The notes below the pieces were generated by a model. That model made no database searches and was not told the origin of the DNA. It saw only the letters and a program-made list of their open reading frames with translations. 64,000 nt of DNA from Diphasiastrum complanatum. Taxonomy: Eukaryota; Streptophyta; Lycopodiopsida; Lycopodiales; Lycopodiaceae. The stretch lies in NCBI GenBank assembly GCA_029204225.1, contig CM055092.1, forward strand, positions 9,949,806-10,013,805. Direction: 5' to 3'. Positions 22,931-33,527 of the stretch are shown piece by piece (position 1 is the stretch's first letter; the number at the start of each line of letters is the position of its first letter). A program made the position numbers and the translations under genes.

Positions 22931-23330
22931 ACAGAGAGCTCGTTGTAGCTTTTCTCCATTTCACCTTTTCGCCAGCGAAACGAAAAACTCTCTCGACCTT
23001 CCAAGAAAACTAAGATGGCAACACTTTCAGCCACATTCCCACCTATGCATCTTCACCTTGTCCACTTCTATGTGTGGTGTGTTGTCAGGCACTGTGTTTT
23101 GAAAACCGTAAATCAGGGATCACGTGGGGCATCCACCGCAGCACAGCTCTCCGATTTAGGGTTTTCAAACACAGCAACACACCACACAAAGAAGTGGGCA
23201 AGGTGAAGACGAATACTAAGAAGGTAGATGAAGTGCTTAACTACAAGTCTTGCCATCTTAGTCTTTTTGAAAGGTCGAGAGAGTTTTCAACTAGAGAAAA
23301 AGAGAAACGGAGAAAAGCCACAGAGAGCTC
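22931..23330. repeat. Long foldback hairpin inside the bL32m intron
   Basis: Nested inverted arms: 23051-23084 pairs with 23175-23208 (34 bases, two differences, one a G-U type), 23091-23114 pairs with 23153-23174 (one mismatch, one small bulge), leaving a 38-base loop at 23115-23152. Outside, 22991-23020 pairs with 23251-23280 (27 of 30), fading towards 22931 and 23330. If transcribed, either strand gives a long imperfect double-stranded stem like a young miRNA precursor or siRNA-producing inverted duplication. It could also be a small foldback transposon. No protein is supported in it. Confidence 0.8.
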
Positions 23331-24518
23331 ATGAGAAAGTTCGAGGAGCTAAGTAAATTAGTAAGGGTGAGTGAGATCAGCCAGTCGAATCGAGGTGGAG
23401 GTGAATGAAGGTGCATTGCTTCTAAACGATGTTCTTGATGAGGATGTTGCTGTTATGGAAGTCTAATTTCACTTGGTTTTTTTGAAGCAACAACACTTTG
23501 TCTATAGAGTTTCAAAAAGTCGGACACGATGAGCTCCACCAGATAACACCCTCCTTCCCTACCTCATCGATCATTGTGACAACATTGGTTGGGTCCCTTG
23601 GCACCCTTGGCAATTGAACGCGAATTATGAAAATTCGGACCAGCGAATCGCTGGTTTTCTAGGCTAGCGATTCGCGAATTGCAATTCAGGTCACAATTTG
23701 CAAATCGCAACTGCAACTATCATTAGAACTTAAGAATGATTTTATCTAAATATATTCTAGATCGGTCTCAATATGTCTATTGAGTAAAAACAAAAAATGT
23801 ATGATGAAGGAAGATTGGATGCAGTGGAATCTTAGGTTGTCATCAGAATGTATGTGTATGTGAGATTCTCAAAGGATTCTATAGTGGTACATAAGGTTAA
23901 TCCAAAAGTTGATATCTAAGCTCATCATGTCGATTATAAAGCAATACAAAAAGGCAGATCAAGAAGTCCTGACTCATAAGCCAAGAAAAGTTAAAAAGGA
24001 TCATATCCCCAATTCAATTGATGCACCAAAAGGTCCCACGATCCCTACACACCCTAATTGATTTCTGCTAGTGTTTATCTAATCACTTCACAGTTCAACT
24101 GAACCCAAATGCTGAATTTTAAAACCAACACTATGCTACAATCAGTCAGAAATCAAGGTGCTTGGTTTCATATCACTACCAGGAGCATCATCACTTGGAG
24201 AGCCCTATTAACCCCACCTCACCGGAAACTACTAATGTGAGCTCATCTTATTACTGCAACTATAAAATATGAACTCCTCCAATAAGTAGTTAGTTGGATA
24301 GGCCTCCCTTCTCCATGAAATCAAAGGTGCAACTCCAATCCTCCAAACAAATGAGAGACACAAGAGAAAAAAAGACTATGAAATATGAAGCACTACAGCA
24401 GAAAAATACAAGGGACTTATTAGATTCAAAAAAAGATAACACACATATAGGATGATAGAAATTAAATTTTCAAATAACCTGCAATAAAAAACAGCACGAC
24501 CACGGAGATCAGTAGTAC
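23331..24518. other. Intronic spacer, no gene supported
   Basis: No coding similarity is seen. A small near-palindromic cluster lies around 23640-23700, where ACCAGCGA-A-TCGCTGGT is followed by AGCGATTCGCGAATTGCAATT. Confidence 0.5.
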
Positions 24519-24738
24519 CTTGCGCTTTGGAACTGCCATAAGCTCCATGAAGGGTGTCATATCAGCCCCAACCCTCTCGAATTCCTCCCTACCTACCGGC
24601 GCCATAGATGCTGGCACCCCATCAGCAAAGCCAGTAGAGGGTTGCGAAAGAAGACTATGAGCATATCTAGAGTTGTGCGCTGTAGATAAGGATCGAGCAA
24701 CCCGCAACAAATTTGTCAACCGCATCACTATAGTTGAG

Positions 24739-24746
<8 letters not shown>
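24519..24746 (-). CDS. bL32m: Mitochondrial ribosomal protein bL32m, exon 1
   Basis: This exon encodes residues 1-76 of a 120-residue nuclear-encoded protein of the mitochondrial large ribosomal subunit. The N-terminus (MAISTIVMRLTNLLRVARSL...) is a typical cleavable mitochondrial presequence, rich in Arg, Leu and Ser and free of acidic residues for the first 40. The exon ends with FMELMAVPKRK, the phrase that opens mature plant bL32m, and is cut at AAG|GTACTA. Exons 2 and 3 at 14204-14277 and 13837-13897 complete the zinc-ribbon protein without a frame error. ATG 24746 is chosen because the in-frame ATG at 24824 would add a Trp-rich segment and an Arg-Glu run encoded by the (CT)13 tract, which fits a 5' leader better. 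Confidence 0.93.

Positions 24747-24772
<26 letters not shown>
24747..24772. repeat. (CT)13 tract abutting the bL32m start codon
   Basis: A perfect dinucleotide run that is GA-rich on the gene's sense strand and ends at the ATG, so it lies in the 5' leader. Such tracts are common in plant leaders. Confidence 0.95.
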
Positions 24773-24776
<4 letters not shown>

Positions 24777-25038
24777 CCAAGACCCTAAAATGATAACCCC
24801 AATCCAATTCAGCCCTAACCTCACCTGTTACAAAAAAAAACCTGCATAATTCAACCACAGCAAAGCTTATTTTCATGAAACAAAGAACCAAGAATGCATT
24901 TACCATAAGCCTAACAAAATTCCCACGAAACTGTCGCGGTCCGTGCCAGATCCCATGGATGAATCTGTTCTTGAAAGAAAAGGAGCAACCACCTCTTTTT
25001 CCAAACAAACGATGTGCATGGACCGAGCCCTCTCACAT

Positions 25039-25058
25039 AAACCCTAACTTTTTGGGCT
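25039..25058 (-). promoter_or_regulatory. Telobox and site II pair upstream of bL32m
   Basis: AAACCCTAA (25039-25047) and TGGGCT (25053-25058) lie five bases apart about 290 bases upstream of the bL32m ATG. Paired telobox (AAACCCTAA) and site II (TGGGCC/T) motifs are known from plant promoters of ribosomal-protein and mitochondrial-protein genes, where they support expression in dividing cells; TCP factors bind site II. Position and pairing fit. Use in this gene is inferred. Confidence 0.6.
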
Positions 25059-25387
25059 TTTCATTTCTTTTCTTTTTTTTGATACAAGAGTTGCGCCATT
25101 AGTGGGCACCATCTGGGCAATGCCAAGAGTGGAGCAAGCATGTATGTATAGTGCTCTGCTTGTAAAAACCTTATATAAAAAACCCACAGTAGTAGTACAA
25201 TATTATGAAATCGGTAAAAGGTTAAATATAAAATTGAAATTTATAACTAAAATCTACTCATTTTGAACCATTGAAAAACTTATAAATCTAAAATCAAGCG
25301 ATAAAAGATGTATTTCAACAATTGGGTTGTCTGTATTTGTCAATTTTTCACAAGCACTGGTACTATGTAATGTGCATCCATCATGTG

Positions 25388-25850
25388 CACATAAACCTTA
25401 ACTTTTCACGCTTTTCATTTTGAAGGTCGCATATGTATGACATGTTGGAGTGCAGTCTCATGTGCATGGATCGAGGCCTCTCATAGATACCTTAATTTTT
25501 CACGCTTTCAATTTTGAAGGTCACATATGTATGGAACGCGCTCTGGGGAAGCTTCATGTATGAACCTCTCGAGCTCTCTCACATCCACCCTACGTTTTCA
25601 CGCTTTTCACTTTGAAGGTCGCATATGTATGAACCATGTTGTAGTGACAACCTGATGTGCATAAATCAAGCTCTCTCACGTCTATCACAAGAACCCTAAG
25701 TTTTCACGCTTTTCATTTTGAAGGTCGCATATATATGGAACGCTGTAATGGCAGTTTCATGTGCATAGATCCAGCCCTCTCATAGCAACCCTAACCTTTC
25801 ACAATTTTCATTTTGAAGGCCACATACATATGGTGAGGTGTTGCACCAAC
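25388..25850. repeat. Minisatellite derived from the promoter motif
   Basis: Five tandem units share CTTTTCATTTTGAAGGTCGCATATGTATG-like anchors starting at 25416, 25510, 25609, 25714 and 25809 (periods 94-105). Each anchor is preceded by a telobox-like ACC(C/T)TAA and TTTTCACGCTTTTCA. The same order (CTCTCACATAAACCCTAACTT, then GCTTTTCATTT) occurs once in the bL32m promoter near 25031-25066, so the array looks like an amplified promoter piece. A diverged extra copy lies near 25980-26020. Confidence 0.7.
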
Positions 25851-26466
25851 AGCTTCATGTGCATAAATCAAGCTGTCACATGGACCAATAGAATTCCTTA
25901 AAACACGTTTTTATATCAATGTTGACATTCTTTATCTCACACATGGCTATATTGCTATTTGTCCTCCCCAAAGTCCTAGCTACACATAAATCCTAGCTTT
26001 TCATGTAATTCATTCTTAAAGGCATATCTATTCACACATTTTATAAGAAGTTCAAACATCCAAGAAATATATTAACTTTTAGTTGAAACATAATAGGTGT
26101 TATGGCCTATCGTAAAACACACATGTCCATCCATGAAATTTTGTTGACTAGAGCTAGCCAAAACCCTAAAGTACACATGGCCCAAATCAAAATGCATAAA
26201 AACCATTCTGTTTATGATTGCTAACACTCTCTCTCTAAAACTTTGACAAGGTGGTGATAGCCACTGTATTTTCAAAGCTTTTAGTTTAAACAAAATATTG
26301 GCTATGGGATAAACAAAAGTACACGTGTCCACCTATAAAATTTAGTTGACTAGTGTTATTCAAACTCAAAAATACACATGGACCAATAGATTTTTTTAAA
26401 ACACGTATAGAGTAGGAGGCCAAACTCGTGCCAATTAGAGTGTAGACACGTGTAATGCTTTTGTTT

Positions 26467-26620
26467 GATGAAGTTTAAGAGGTCCAATAGGATTTAGAGG
26501 TGGAACCATGAGTGGTCCAATAGAATTTGAGATATGCTTGAAAATGGTCCAATAGAATTTAGAGGTGAATGGATCTATGGTTCAATAGGATTAAGAGGTG
26601 GCAAAAATGTGGTCCAATCA
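26467..26620. repeat. GGTCCAATAGRATTT short tandem repeat
   Basis: The phrase GGTCCAATAGAATTT(A)GAGGTG, with variants, occurs five times at intervals of about 30-45 bases. Confidence 0.7.
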
Positions 26621-27806
26621 TGATTGAGCATTGTGGTAGCTCGTGGATCTATTAGTCTCATTGTACTTCTCATTTGGATCTAATTGATTTTGGAGATTGA
26701 GTGGATTTTGAGTGTTATTGGATTTCTAGCTTTCTCTCTCTACCCGAGAGCTATCATTGATTTTCTCTCTCTACTCAAGGAGAGCAGCTTGTTTTTACTT
26801 AGATTATTTTTGGAACACTTCCCACACGTGTGAGTGAAAGTTGGAAGTGATTGAATGCATGTCGTAGTGTGTTTTTGCCATAGAATCAAAGATAGATCTT
26901 GAATCTCAATCTAGTCTAGATCTTAGTGCATCCACACACCTTAGGAGATCACAAGCACATGTAGTGAGCACTCCACACGTGTGAAATTGACATGAATCGT
27001 GTCTTCCATATATTTCTTACGGAGCAGACAAACACACCTCTAGAGATTACAGGTGCGTCGCTCCATAGCTCTAGTTAATAGATGAGTTACATATATGTAC
27101 ATTATACTGTTAAAGGTATATTTAACTACAAGTTTAAATTACTCTAGTTTAAGATGGTGATTCAAATCTAGTAGATTCGTGTAAGTGACTTGATTAAGGT
27201 TGTTCCAAACATCGTTTCAGTTCTGGAGGTCTTGTCCTTTAGTGCAAGACAAGTCTATAGCAATTATATCCCGAAAAATGATATAGGCCTCTTCATAATA
27301 TATAATTGTCCAAAACATATCTTCATATTCAAGTATATATTGCCATATTCGAGTAGATACTCGTTATTTAGCAAATACATGGCATCACAACCTCACATGA
27401 TTTTGCAAAGATTTTGAGAAATCTAATTGGATTAGATAACCTATTATAGTTTGCAAGGAGTTCTTCTAACAGTACGACATGGAGGTAACTCCACTTCAAG
27501 TTTTGAATCTGAATCTGACATTCTTTGTCATGTGCTGCATGTAATTAGCCCATGAGCTTACCAATGGATTGCCAAATATGGCCATGGAGCTAAAGTAGAC
27601 TAGAATTAGTCATTAGGATAGTTAATAAAGTGGCTCAAACAACCTCGCTATATTTGTGAATAGCGAACTTGCAATAATGGTTGTAAGGCCCAAATTAGCC
27701 AAATAAGGCCCCAAACTTACAGTAGAGACACAAATGATCTGTGAGCCACTCATACAAAACAATCTATCAAGCTTAATGCATTCATGCATAGGTGAGCCTT
27801 ATGTGT
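26621..27806. other. Spacer, no gene supported
   Basis: AT-rich, with only short frames. Two CACACGTGTG palindromes occur just before or inside it (near 26831 and 26977). If the Gypsy element that follows had a 5' LTR it should end near 27806, but I could not pair it with any sequence 3' of that element. Confidence 0.4.
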
Positions 27807-27810
27807 AAAG

Positions 27811-28645
27811 TTGATATCAGAATCCAGATTAGAACGATACCGTAAGCTTAGAGAGAAATTTTTACAAAGACAAAGTGAAAGTACTAGTCGAAGAAATCTA
27901 GATGAAATCACTGCCCAATTACTTGAACTCCTAATTAGCTTCGGTATGGAGGGTCCTGCTGCATGTTTCACTTCTATCTCTAAAATTAAATACAATTATT
28001 TCAAAGGGACTTCTTTCGATGATGTAGATAGCTATGTCTCACAATTTGAGTCAATAGCCAATGCAAATAACGAGGGAACTGACGTAGACAAACTACGAAT
28101 CTTCCCTGGTATGCTAAGAAAGCAGGCGCGCATCTGGTACAACCAAGTTGAACTAGGCCGTGTAGGAACCTGGTACTTGCTGAAAGATGCATTTTTGAAC
28201 CAGTTCAGAGAGAGAGCTTACAAATATAGAATTCTCGGACGTTTGAACAATGTTCAGAAGAAGAGTAAAGAATTCCTTCGCAAATATACACGAAAGGTTA
28301 AAAATCTCATCGGGAAAACTAACCGGTGTATATCCCGTGGATATGCAGATCGAATGGTTTTTGGCTGGTTTGGCACCAAAGATTGATCGGTATTGCAGAC
28401 AAGGGGCCATGACCTCCTTAGCAGCAGTAATAGCTAGTGCCAAAAATTTTGAGACCTCGAAATTAGCACGAAAGCGACGATCGACTAAGAAATCTCGAAA
28501 GTCGAAGACTGATTCTAGTGACAACGATGACAATTCAAATTCTGATTCAAGTACCAGTTCTTCAAGCTCGAAATCTGAAAGCAGCGATTTATCAGAATCA
28601 GAAGCTGACAAAGGAGAGAGAAAGAATAAACGACGAACTAAATGA
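27811..28645 (+). pseudogene. Gypsy gag with acidic Ser-rich linker
   Basis: The frame 27811-28386 carries the gag core (ARIWYNQVELG, LKDAFLNQFRERAYKYR). A shift near 28300 moves the reading to a second frame containing MQIEWFLAGLAPKI, a basic stretch and then an Asp/Ser-rich linker (SSDNDDNSNSDSS and following) up to TGA 28645. After that stop the same frame stays open to about 28795, so the stop is probably a recent nonsense change. Confidence 0.85.
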
Positions 28646-28797
28646 AAGGACGACACGAAAGTTGTCGAGGATAAGTCGTCAGCTTCTAAAATGGAAAAGC
28701 TTTGGAAGGGTAATATGGCTGACCTTAATAAAAAGTTTAATGACTTAAAAGTGTACATAAAAGACCAAAAGTGTCTTCTTCCAACTCAGGAATGTGG

Positions 28798-29163
28798 TGT
28801 ACGAAATGTGGAAATTCTAGACACACTAAGGAAGACTGCACTATTGTGAATGTCAAATACATTGAAGATCCTGCCCATGAGGTACTTTTTATTTTTCAAA
28901 ATGATGCGACTACTAACTATGTACATGGTACTACAGCATCAGCCGAGTAGGACAGACCCAAGTTCGCACCAGGAAGGCATAATCCTCCTAAATTTGTTGG
29001 ACCAGCAAAGTCTCAAACCGCGACTAAACCAATTTCGGGCAACTGCTACAACTGTGAAGAGCCGGGACATTTTTCTCCTGACTATCCTCAACCACGAAAG
29101 TCGATTGGTTATGTACCATTATGCTCGAATTGCAGAGAGCCTAGCCACAAGTATCCTTACTAC
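28798..29163 (+). pseudogene. Three gag zinc knuckles
   Basis: Knuckles are readable at 28798-28839 (CTKCGNSRHTKEDC, intact CCHC), 29044-29085 (CYNCEEPGHFSPDY, last Cys changed to Tyr) and 29122-29163 (CSNCREPSHKYPYY, last Cys changed to Tyr). CCHC knuckles bind RNA. Three in one Gypsy gag are more than usual, and the second and third share the same Cys-to-Tyr change. Confidence 0.85.
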
Positions 29164-29571
29164 CCTCAGCCGTAGAAGCCGCGACCCAAATATCAATATG
29201 TAGCAACACCAGCTGTTGTAGACACGAAAGCGAAAGCTGCGACTGATGCTGTTGTGCAGAGAATTGACGTTATTGAAGGAAAACTGGCAAAGATAGAAGA
29301 TCAGTCCTGGCCAAGTGACGTGGAAAAATTATTCAAAGTCACAACGAGAAGCAAAAGCTCCTCGAAACCTGATCAGAAATCTTCGACAAAGACCAAAAAA
29401 ATCCTCGAAAAAAAAACCTCTAGCAAAACAACGAACAAATCTATGACTAAATAAGATCTCAAAGATGACCCTGACTATGACCGCGATGCTGCGAAGTTAT
29501 TTGCAAAAGATATCTCGGCAAAAGCAAAGGAAATCATCAACGCTGAACTTCAGACAGCTGCTGCAAAGAAG

Positions 29572-30576
29572 GTGGTCGCTTTCGAGGAAGAGGACGAAGA
29601 AATCGCAAAGATGAAACTGTCTAGTGCTGTTATCGATAAACCAACCTCAAAATCGAAGACGAAAGAATATGACATCGTGACTGATATTGGATCCCTTCGT
29701 CCAAACATTACTTTTGAACAATTGTTGGCTGATAACACTTATTGCAGAAAGCAACGGAAAGGCCTTTCTGTGCCCAAAAAGAAGAAAAAAATTTCTCTGC
29801 TAGATGCTGGTGTTTTGTCTATCGATTTAGGTGATCTCGGTGCACCTGAGATCGATATTACCATTGCGGGATGTCTGATAAAAAAAGTGCCAATTGACTC
29901 TGGTACTAGTGTAAATATAATAATAGAAGACACAGCTCATGCTCTAAGGCTGACTGACATTCAACCGACACAACGAAACATCAAGTTAGCTGATTCGACA
30001 CGACGAAAACCTGTTGGAGAACTGAAGGATGTCATTGTCTACATTCAAGCCAAGCCATTCACAATGAATTTCATTGTTATCAAACCACTCGGTTTGTCAT
30101 CCTATTCTGTGCTGATTGGACCACCTTGGCTTTATCAATCAAACACAAGTGTACATTGGAAATCCAGAGAGCTGAGATTTCATACTAGTGAGACCAATAA
30201 CCGAGGTAAGCCAACAGAACAAATCATAACCTGGAGTCATGACAAATATGAAGGTGAAACTCCTTTGTCCGACACTAGCTTTACCTTAGAAAAATCTTCG
30301 TATGCCTTGAATATTTTCCCAATAAATCTGATATTGAAGTGCAGTACTTTGAATGTTATGAGAATGCTGATGACGAAGAATTCTTCGATGCCTGCAACGC
30401 TGAAGCGGATGTTTCGTATGAAGAAATTAACGTTGCAGACACGAACTCGAAAGAGTCTGACGATTCGAGTGATGAATCTGAACACAAATTTGGTAACAAG
30501 AACCAGGTTGACAACAAGAAAACATCTATGGAATCAACCATGCCCAAAATTCATGGCCATACCAAGGCCAGTATGA
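29572..30576 (+). pseudogene. Gypsy protease region
   Basis: This is the longest open frame of the element (334 codons). After a Lys/Glu-rich lead it has the retropepsin block VPIDSGTSVNIIIEDTAH at about 29890, with the catalytic Asp at 29896, and the C-terminal block SSYSVLIGPPWLYQ. After about 30300 the true coding phase appears to move to the overlapping frame 30339-30719, which reads into the RT lead (HVSKSLGESELVEFTELLKE). Confidence 0.85.
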
Positions 30577-30719
30577 CAGAAGGTATCATATTACAAGATT
30601 CTACTGAACTGATTGAACTTGCACCTGGCAGATTTGTGCATGTTTCAAAGTCACTTGGAGAATCGGAGTTAGTGGAATTCACTGAACTATTGAAGGAGTA
30701 TCAAGACGTTTATGCCTGA

Positions 30720-31500
30720 TCGCTCGATGATTTGAAGGGTATGCCTGCAGAATTTGGAGAGCATCGAATTGATCTTAAGGAAGATGTTGTACCTGTTCGA
30801 TAGAGACAATATCGTCTCAATCCTAAGTACTCTCTCATGGTCAAGGACCAACTTAACAAGCACCTTAAGGTAGGTATAATCTATTTCGTCTTAAGTAGTG
30901 AATGGATTTCACCCATTGTTGTCGTCCCAAAGAAGAAGACTGGCAAAATATGAATATGTCAAGATTTTTGCAAACTCAATATTGCCACAAAGAAAGACCA
31001 TCATCCTCTGCCTTTCACTGATTCCATCCTAGATCAGGTTGTTGGTCAAGAGCGTTACAGTTTTTATGATGGCTTTTTTGGATATAATCAGGTTGGAGTG
31101 TGAAAGGAGGATCGTTCAAAGACCACATTCACTACGGATTGGGGCACTTATGCCTACAACAAAATGCCCTTTGGTCTTTGTAACGCTCCAGTGACTTTTC
31201 AGCGAATCATGATGTTAATTTTTGCTGCCTTTCTGAGAACTTTTCTCAAAAATATTTATTGATGATTTTTGTGTATACAGTGATATAAAGACACACTTGT
31301 AGAAGCTGAAATTAACATTGCAACAGTGTCGAGATACTTCTTTATCTCTTCATCCAAAGAAATATTTTTTTGGTATGAAAGAAGGAATATTGCTCAGACA
31401 CAGAATATCTAACAGAGGAATAGAAGCCGACAAAGATAAAGTTGAGCTTATAAAGAATCTCCAAATACCAACCAATTTACATGAACTAAGAACTTTCTGA
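30720..31500 (+). pseudogene. Gypsy reverse transcriptase
   Basis: Pieces in order: [61 protein letters not shown] and the region after the palm (SLHPKKYFFGMKEGILLRH, ELIKNLQIPTNLHELRTF). The catalytic YxDD region near 31260 is destroyed by stops. Function was DNA synthesis from element RNA. Confidence 0.9.
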
Positions 31501-31932
31501 GGACATGTCGGCTATTACAGGAGATTTATTCAAAATCATGCTTCTATTGTTGCCTCTCTTACACATCTACTGAAGAAACAAGTGGAATACTTGTGGATGA
31601 ATGAACAGCAGAAAGCATTTGAAGAACTTAAGCAAAGATTGATCAATGCTCCTATTCTGAGACCACCCAATTGGGCTATTTTATTTCACAGTTATGTGGA
31701 TGTTTTTGCATTTGCTATTGGCGTCTTTCTAAGCCAGAAGGACGACCAGAAGAAGGATCATCCCATCTACTATGCAAGTCGACAGCTCAGTGCATCAGAG
31801 AAGAATTATTCAGCTATAGAAAGGGAAGCACTTGGCATGATTTTCACTGTTAAAATTTTTTGGCATTACTTGCTGGGATATGTATTTATTTTTCATGTGG
31901 ATCATTATGCTCTTAGGTATCTTTGTAAATAA
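31501..31932 (+). pseudogene. Gypsy RT connection and RNase H
   Basis: The reading frame from about 31582 holds NEQQKAFEELKQRLINAPIL and YASRQLSASEKNYSAIEREA, the standard Gypsy RNase H blocks, then GYVFIFHVDHYALRYL. The usual first acidic residue (DAS) is changed: HSYVDVFAFAIGVFLSQ keeps VD but not the AS. Confidence 0.9.
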
Positions 31933-33364
31933 ACCAGATTTATCAGGACGAATTGCTCGATGGGTTCTACTTCTACAAGAATTCACTTATCAAGTAGAGC
32001 TTCGTCAAGGAAAATATCATACAAATGCTGATTATCTATCGCGACTCAGCACCGGAAAAACTGAAGACCCTATCAATGACGATTTTCTAGATGAACATTT
32101 ATTCGAGATTTCATCTACAAATTTGCTATATTCTGATATCATTACTTATCTCAGGGATCAGATATATCCGGATGGTTACAATTTGGAGCAAAAGACAGTT
32201 TTTCAATATAAGGTAGCACTTTATACAATTATTAACAATATTCTGTACAAGCTTGGTGCTGACCATCAACTACGAAGATGTCTCGAAACTAAAGACATTA
32301 AAAAGGTTGTTAAAGTCTTACACTCAGAAGATGTTGGTGGACATTTTGCTTTGAAGAATATAGTTAATAAGATATTGACTACCAAGTACTGGTGGTCAAC
32401 AATGTTCAAGGATATGTCAAACTTTATTCGTTCATGTCCATGCCAGAGATCTGGTAAGCCTACAAAAGCAATGAATTGGCCGTTGACACCAATCCTGCCT
32501 CTTGCACCATTCGAGAAGTGGGAGATTGACTTTGTCGGTCCAATCAAACCTGTTACCCGACATACGAAATGTCGTTATACTCTTGTTGCAACAGATTATG
32601 CTACAAGGAACGTTGAAGAAGAGGCGACGAAACGAAACGATGCAAAAATTGTCGCGACGTTCTTATTCAAATATATTATCACCAGATATGGTTGTCCACT
32701 CGAACTAGTAAGTGACCGAGGTATACATTTTTAAAATGACACTATACGGTTGCTCACAACTTATTTCCTGATCAAACACACAAAAACTACACCGTATAAT
32801 CCAAAAGCAAACGGGTTGACAGAAAGAGCTAATGTAATTTTATGTAAGATCCTGACTAAAATTACTATTGCACATGCAACGAATTGGGATCAGAAACTAC
32901 CATCAGTTCTCTGGGCTTATCGCAACACAGAGAAAATCATGACGAAACAAACACCATATTCTCTTACGTATGGTATGCATCCTATTTTGCCAATTGAATT
33001 TGAGGTGAAAACCTTTCGTATTCAAGCTCAACGAACAGATGCATAATGTATAAATGAAAGGTTGACTAATATTGAAGAACTAGCTGAAGCTCGTGAGACT
33101 TCACAAAAACTAACGGAGGAAATCCAGGAACAAAGAAAGAAGAAGTATGACAGTCATATAAAAAATTGTGATCTTAAAACTGATGATTATGCGCTGATAT
33201 ATGACAGCCGCCATCAAAAGTTCCCTGGAAAACTCCATCTCCATATGCGATGGCTTGGATCTTATAAAGTCATAGAGGTGTTTGACAATGGTTCGGTGCA
33301 ACTTCAATCACAAGGAGTTTTGTTATTCAATAGACTTTTGGTAATATATCGATTCTACACATAA
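31880..33364 (+). pseudogene. Gypsy integrase
   Basis: The frame 31880-32734 covers the pre-integrase segment (ELRQGKYHTNADYLSRL), the zinc finger (HSEDVGGHFALKN ... CPCQRSG) and the core Asp motifs WEIDFVGPI and LVSDRGIHF. A TAA then interrupts, and 32750-33046 continues with TPYNPKANGLTERANVI, which contains the catalytic Glu. 33062-33364 holds the C-terminal DNA-binding part (RWLGSYKVIEVFDNGSVQL). The DDE residues are all visible, but two stops make it inactive. Confidence 0.9.
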
Positions 33365-33527
33365 GCTATTGTTGAAACAACATGCTGCCAAAAAGATTTA
33401 GGCAACGAAACATGAGTAATCATGCATTTGGTAGACTTGACTATTCTTCCGTTTGGCTAAGCCATTCGATTAAGGCAAATAGGTAGCATCATATTGATGT
33501 TCAATACCATGTGTAGAACAATACTCC

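Larger units (their letters stand above)
14278..24518 (-). other. Intron 1 of bL32m, 10.2 kb, transposon-filled
   Basis: The intron begins GTACTACTG at 24518 and ends TTTGCAG at 14278. It contains, from its 5' side, a spacer, the foldback hairpin (22931-23330), a minus-strand Gypsy 5' fragment and a complete plus-strand Gypsy nested in it, then about 1.3 kb of spacer. Splicing must span all of this for the gene to be expressed. The exons show no frame damage, so the gene is probably functional. Confidence 0.85.
27811..33364 (+). mobile_element. Decayed Gypsy element without recognisable LTRs
   Basis: Gag, three zinc knuckles, protease, reverse transcriptase, RNase H and integrase follow in Gypsy order over 5.55 kb, all on the plus strand, with about a dozen stops and shifts. 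A TTGATATCAGAATC primer-site-like sequence lies at 27811. No chromodomain is seen; the integrase tail ends at 33364. It is a different family from the chromovirus-like copies at 15977 and 51143. Confidence 0.9.

Noticed and set aside
23015-23334. Plus-strand ORFs starting MATLSATFPPM, resembling a plastid-protein start
   Set aside because: They lie within the arms of the foldback hairpin, and similar frames arise on the other strand because of the inversion; no downstream exon is seen.
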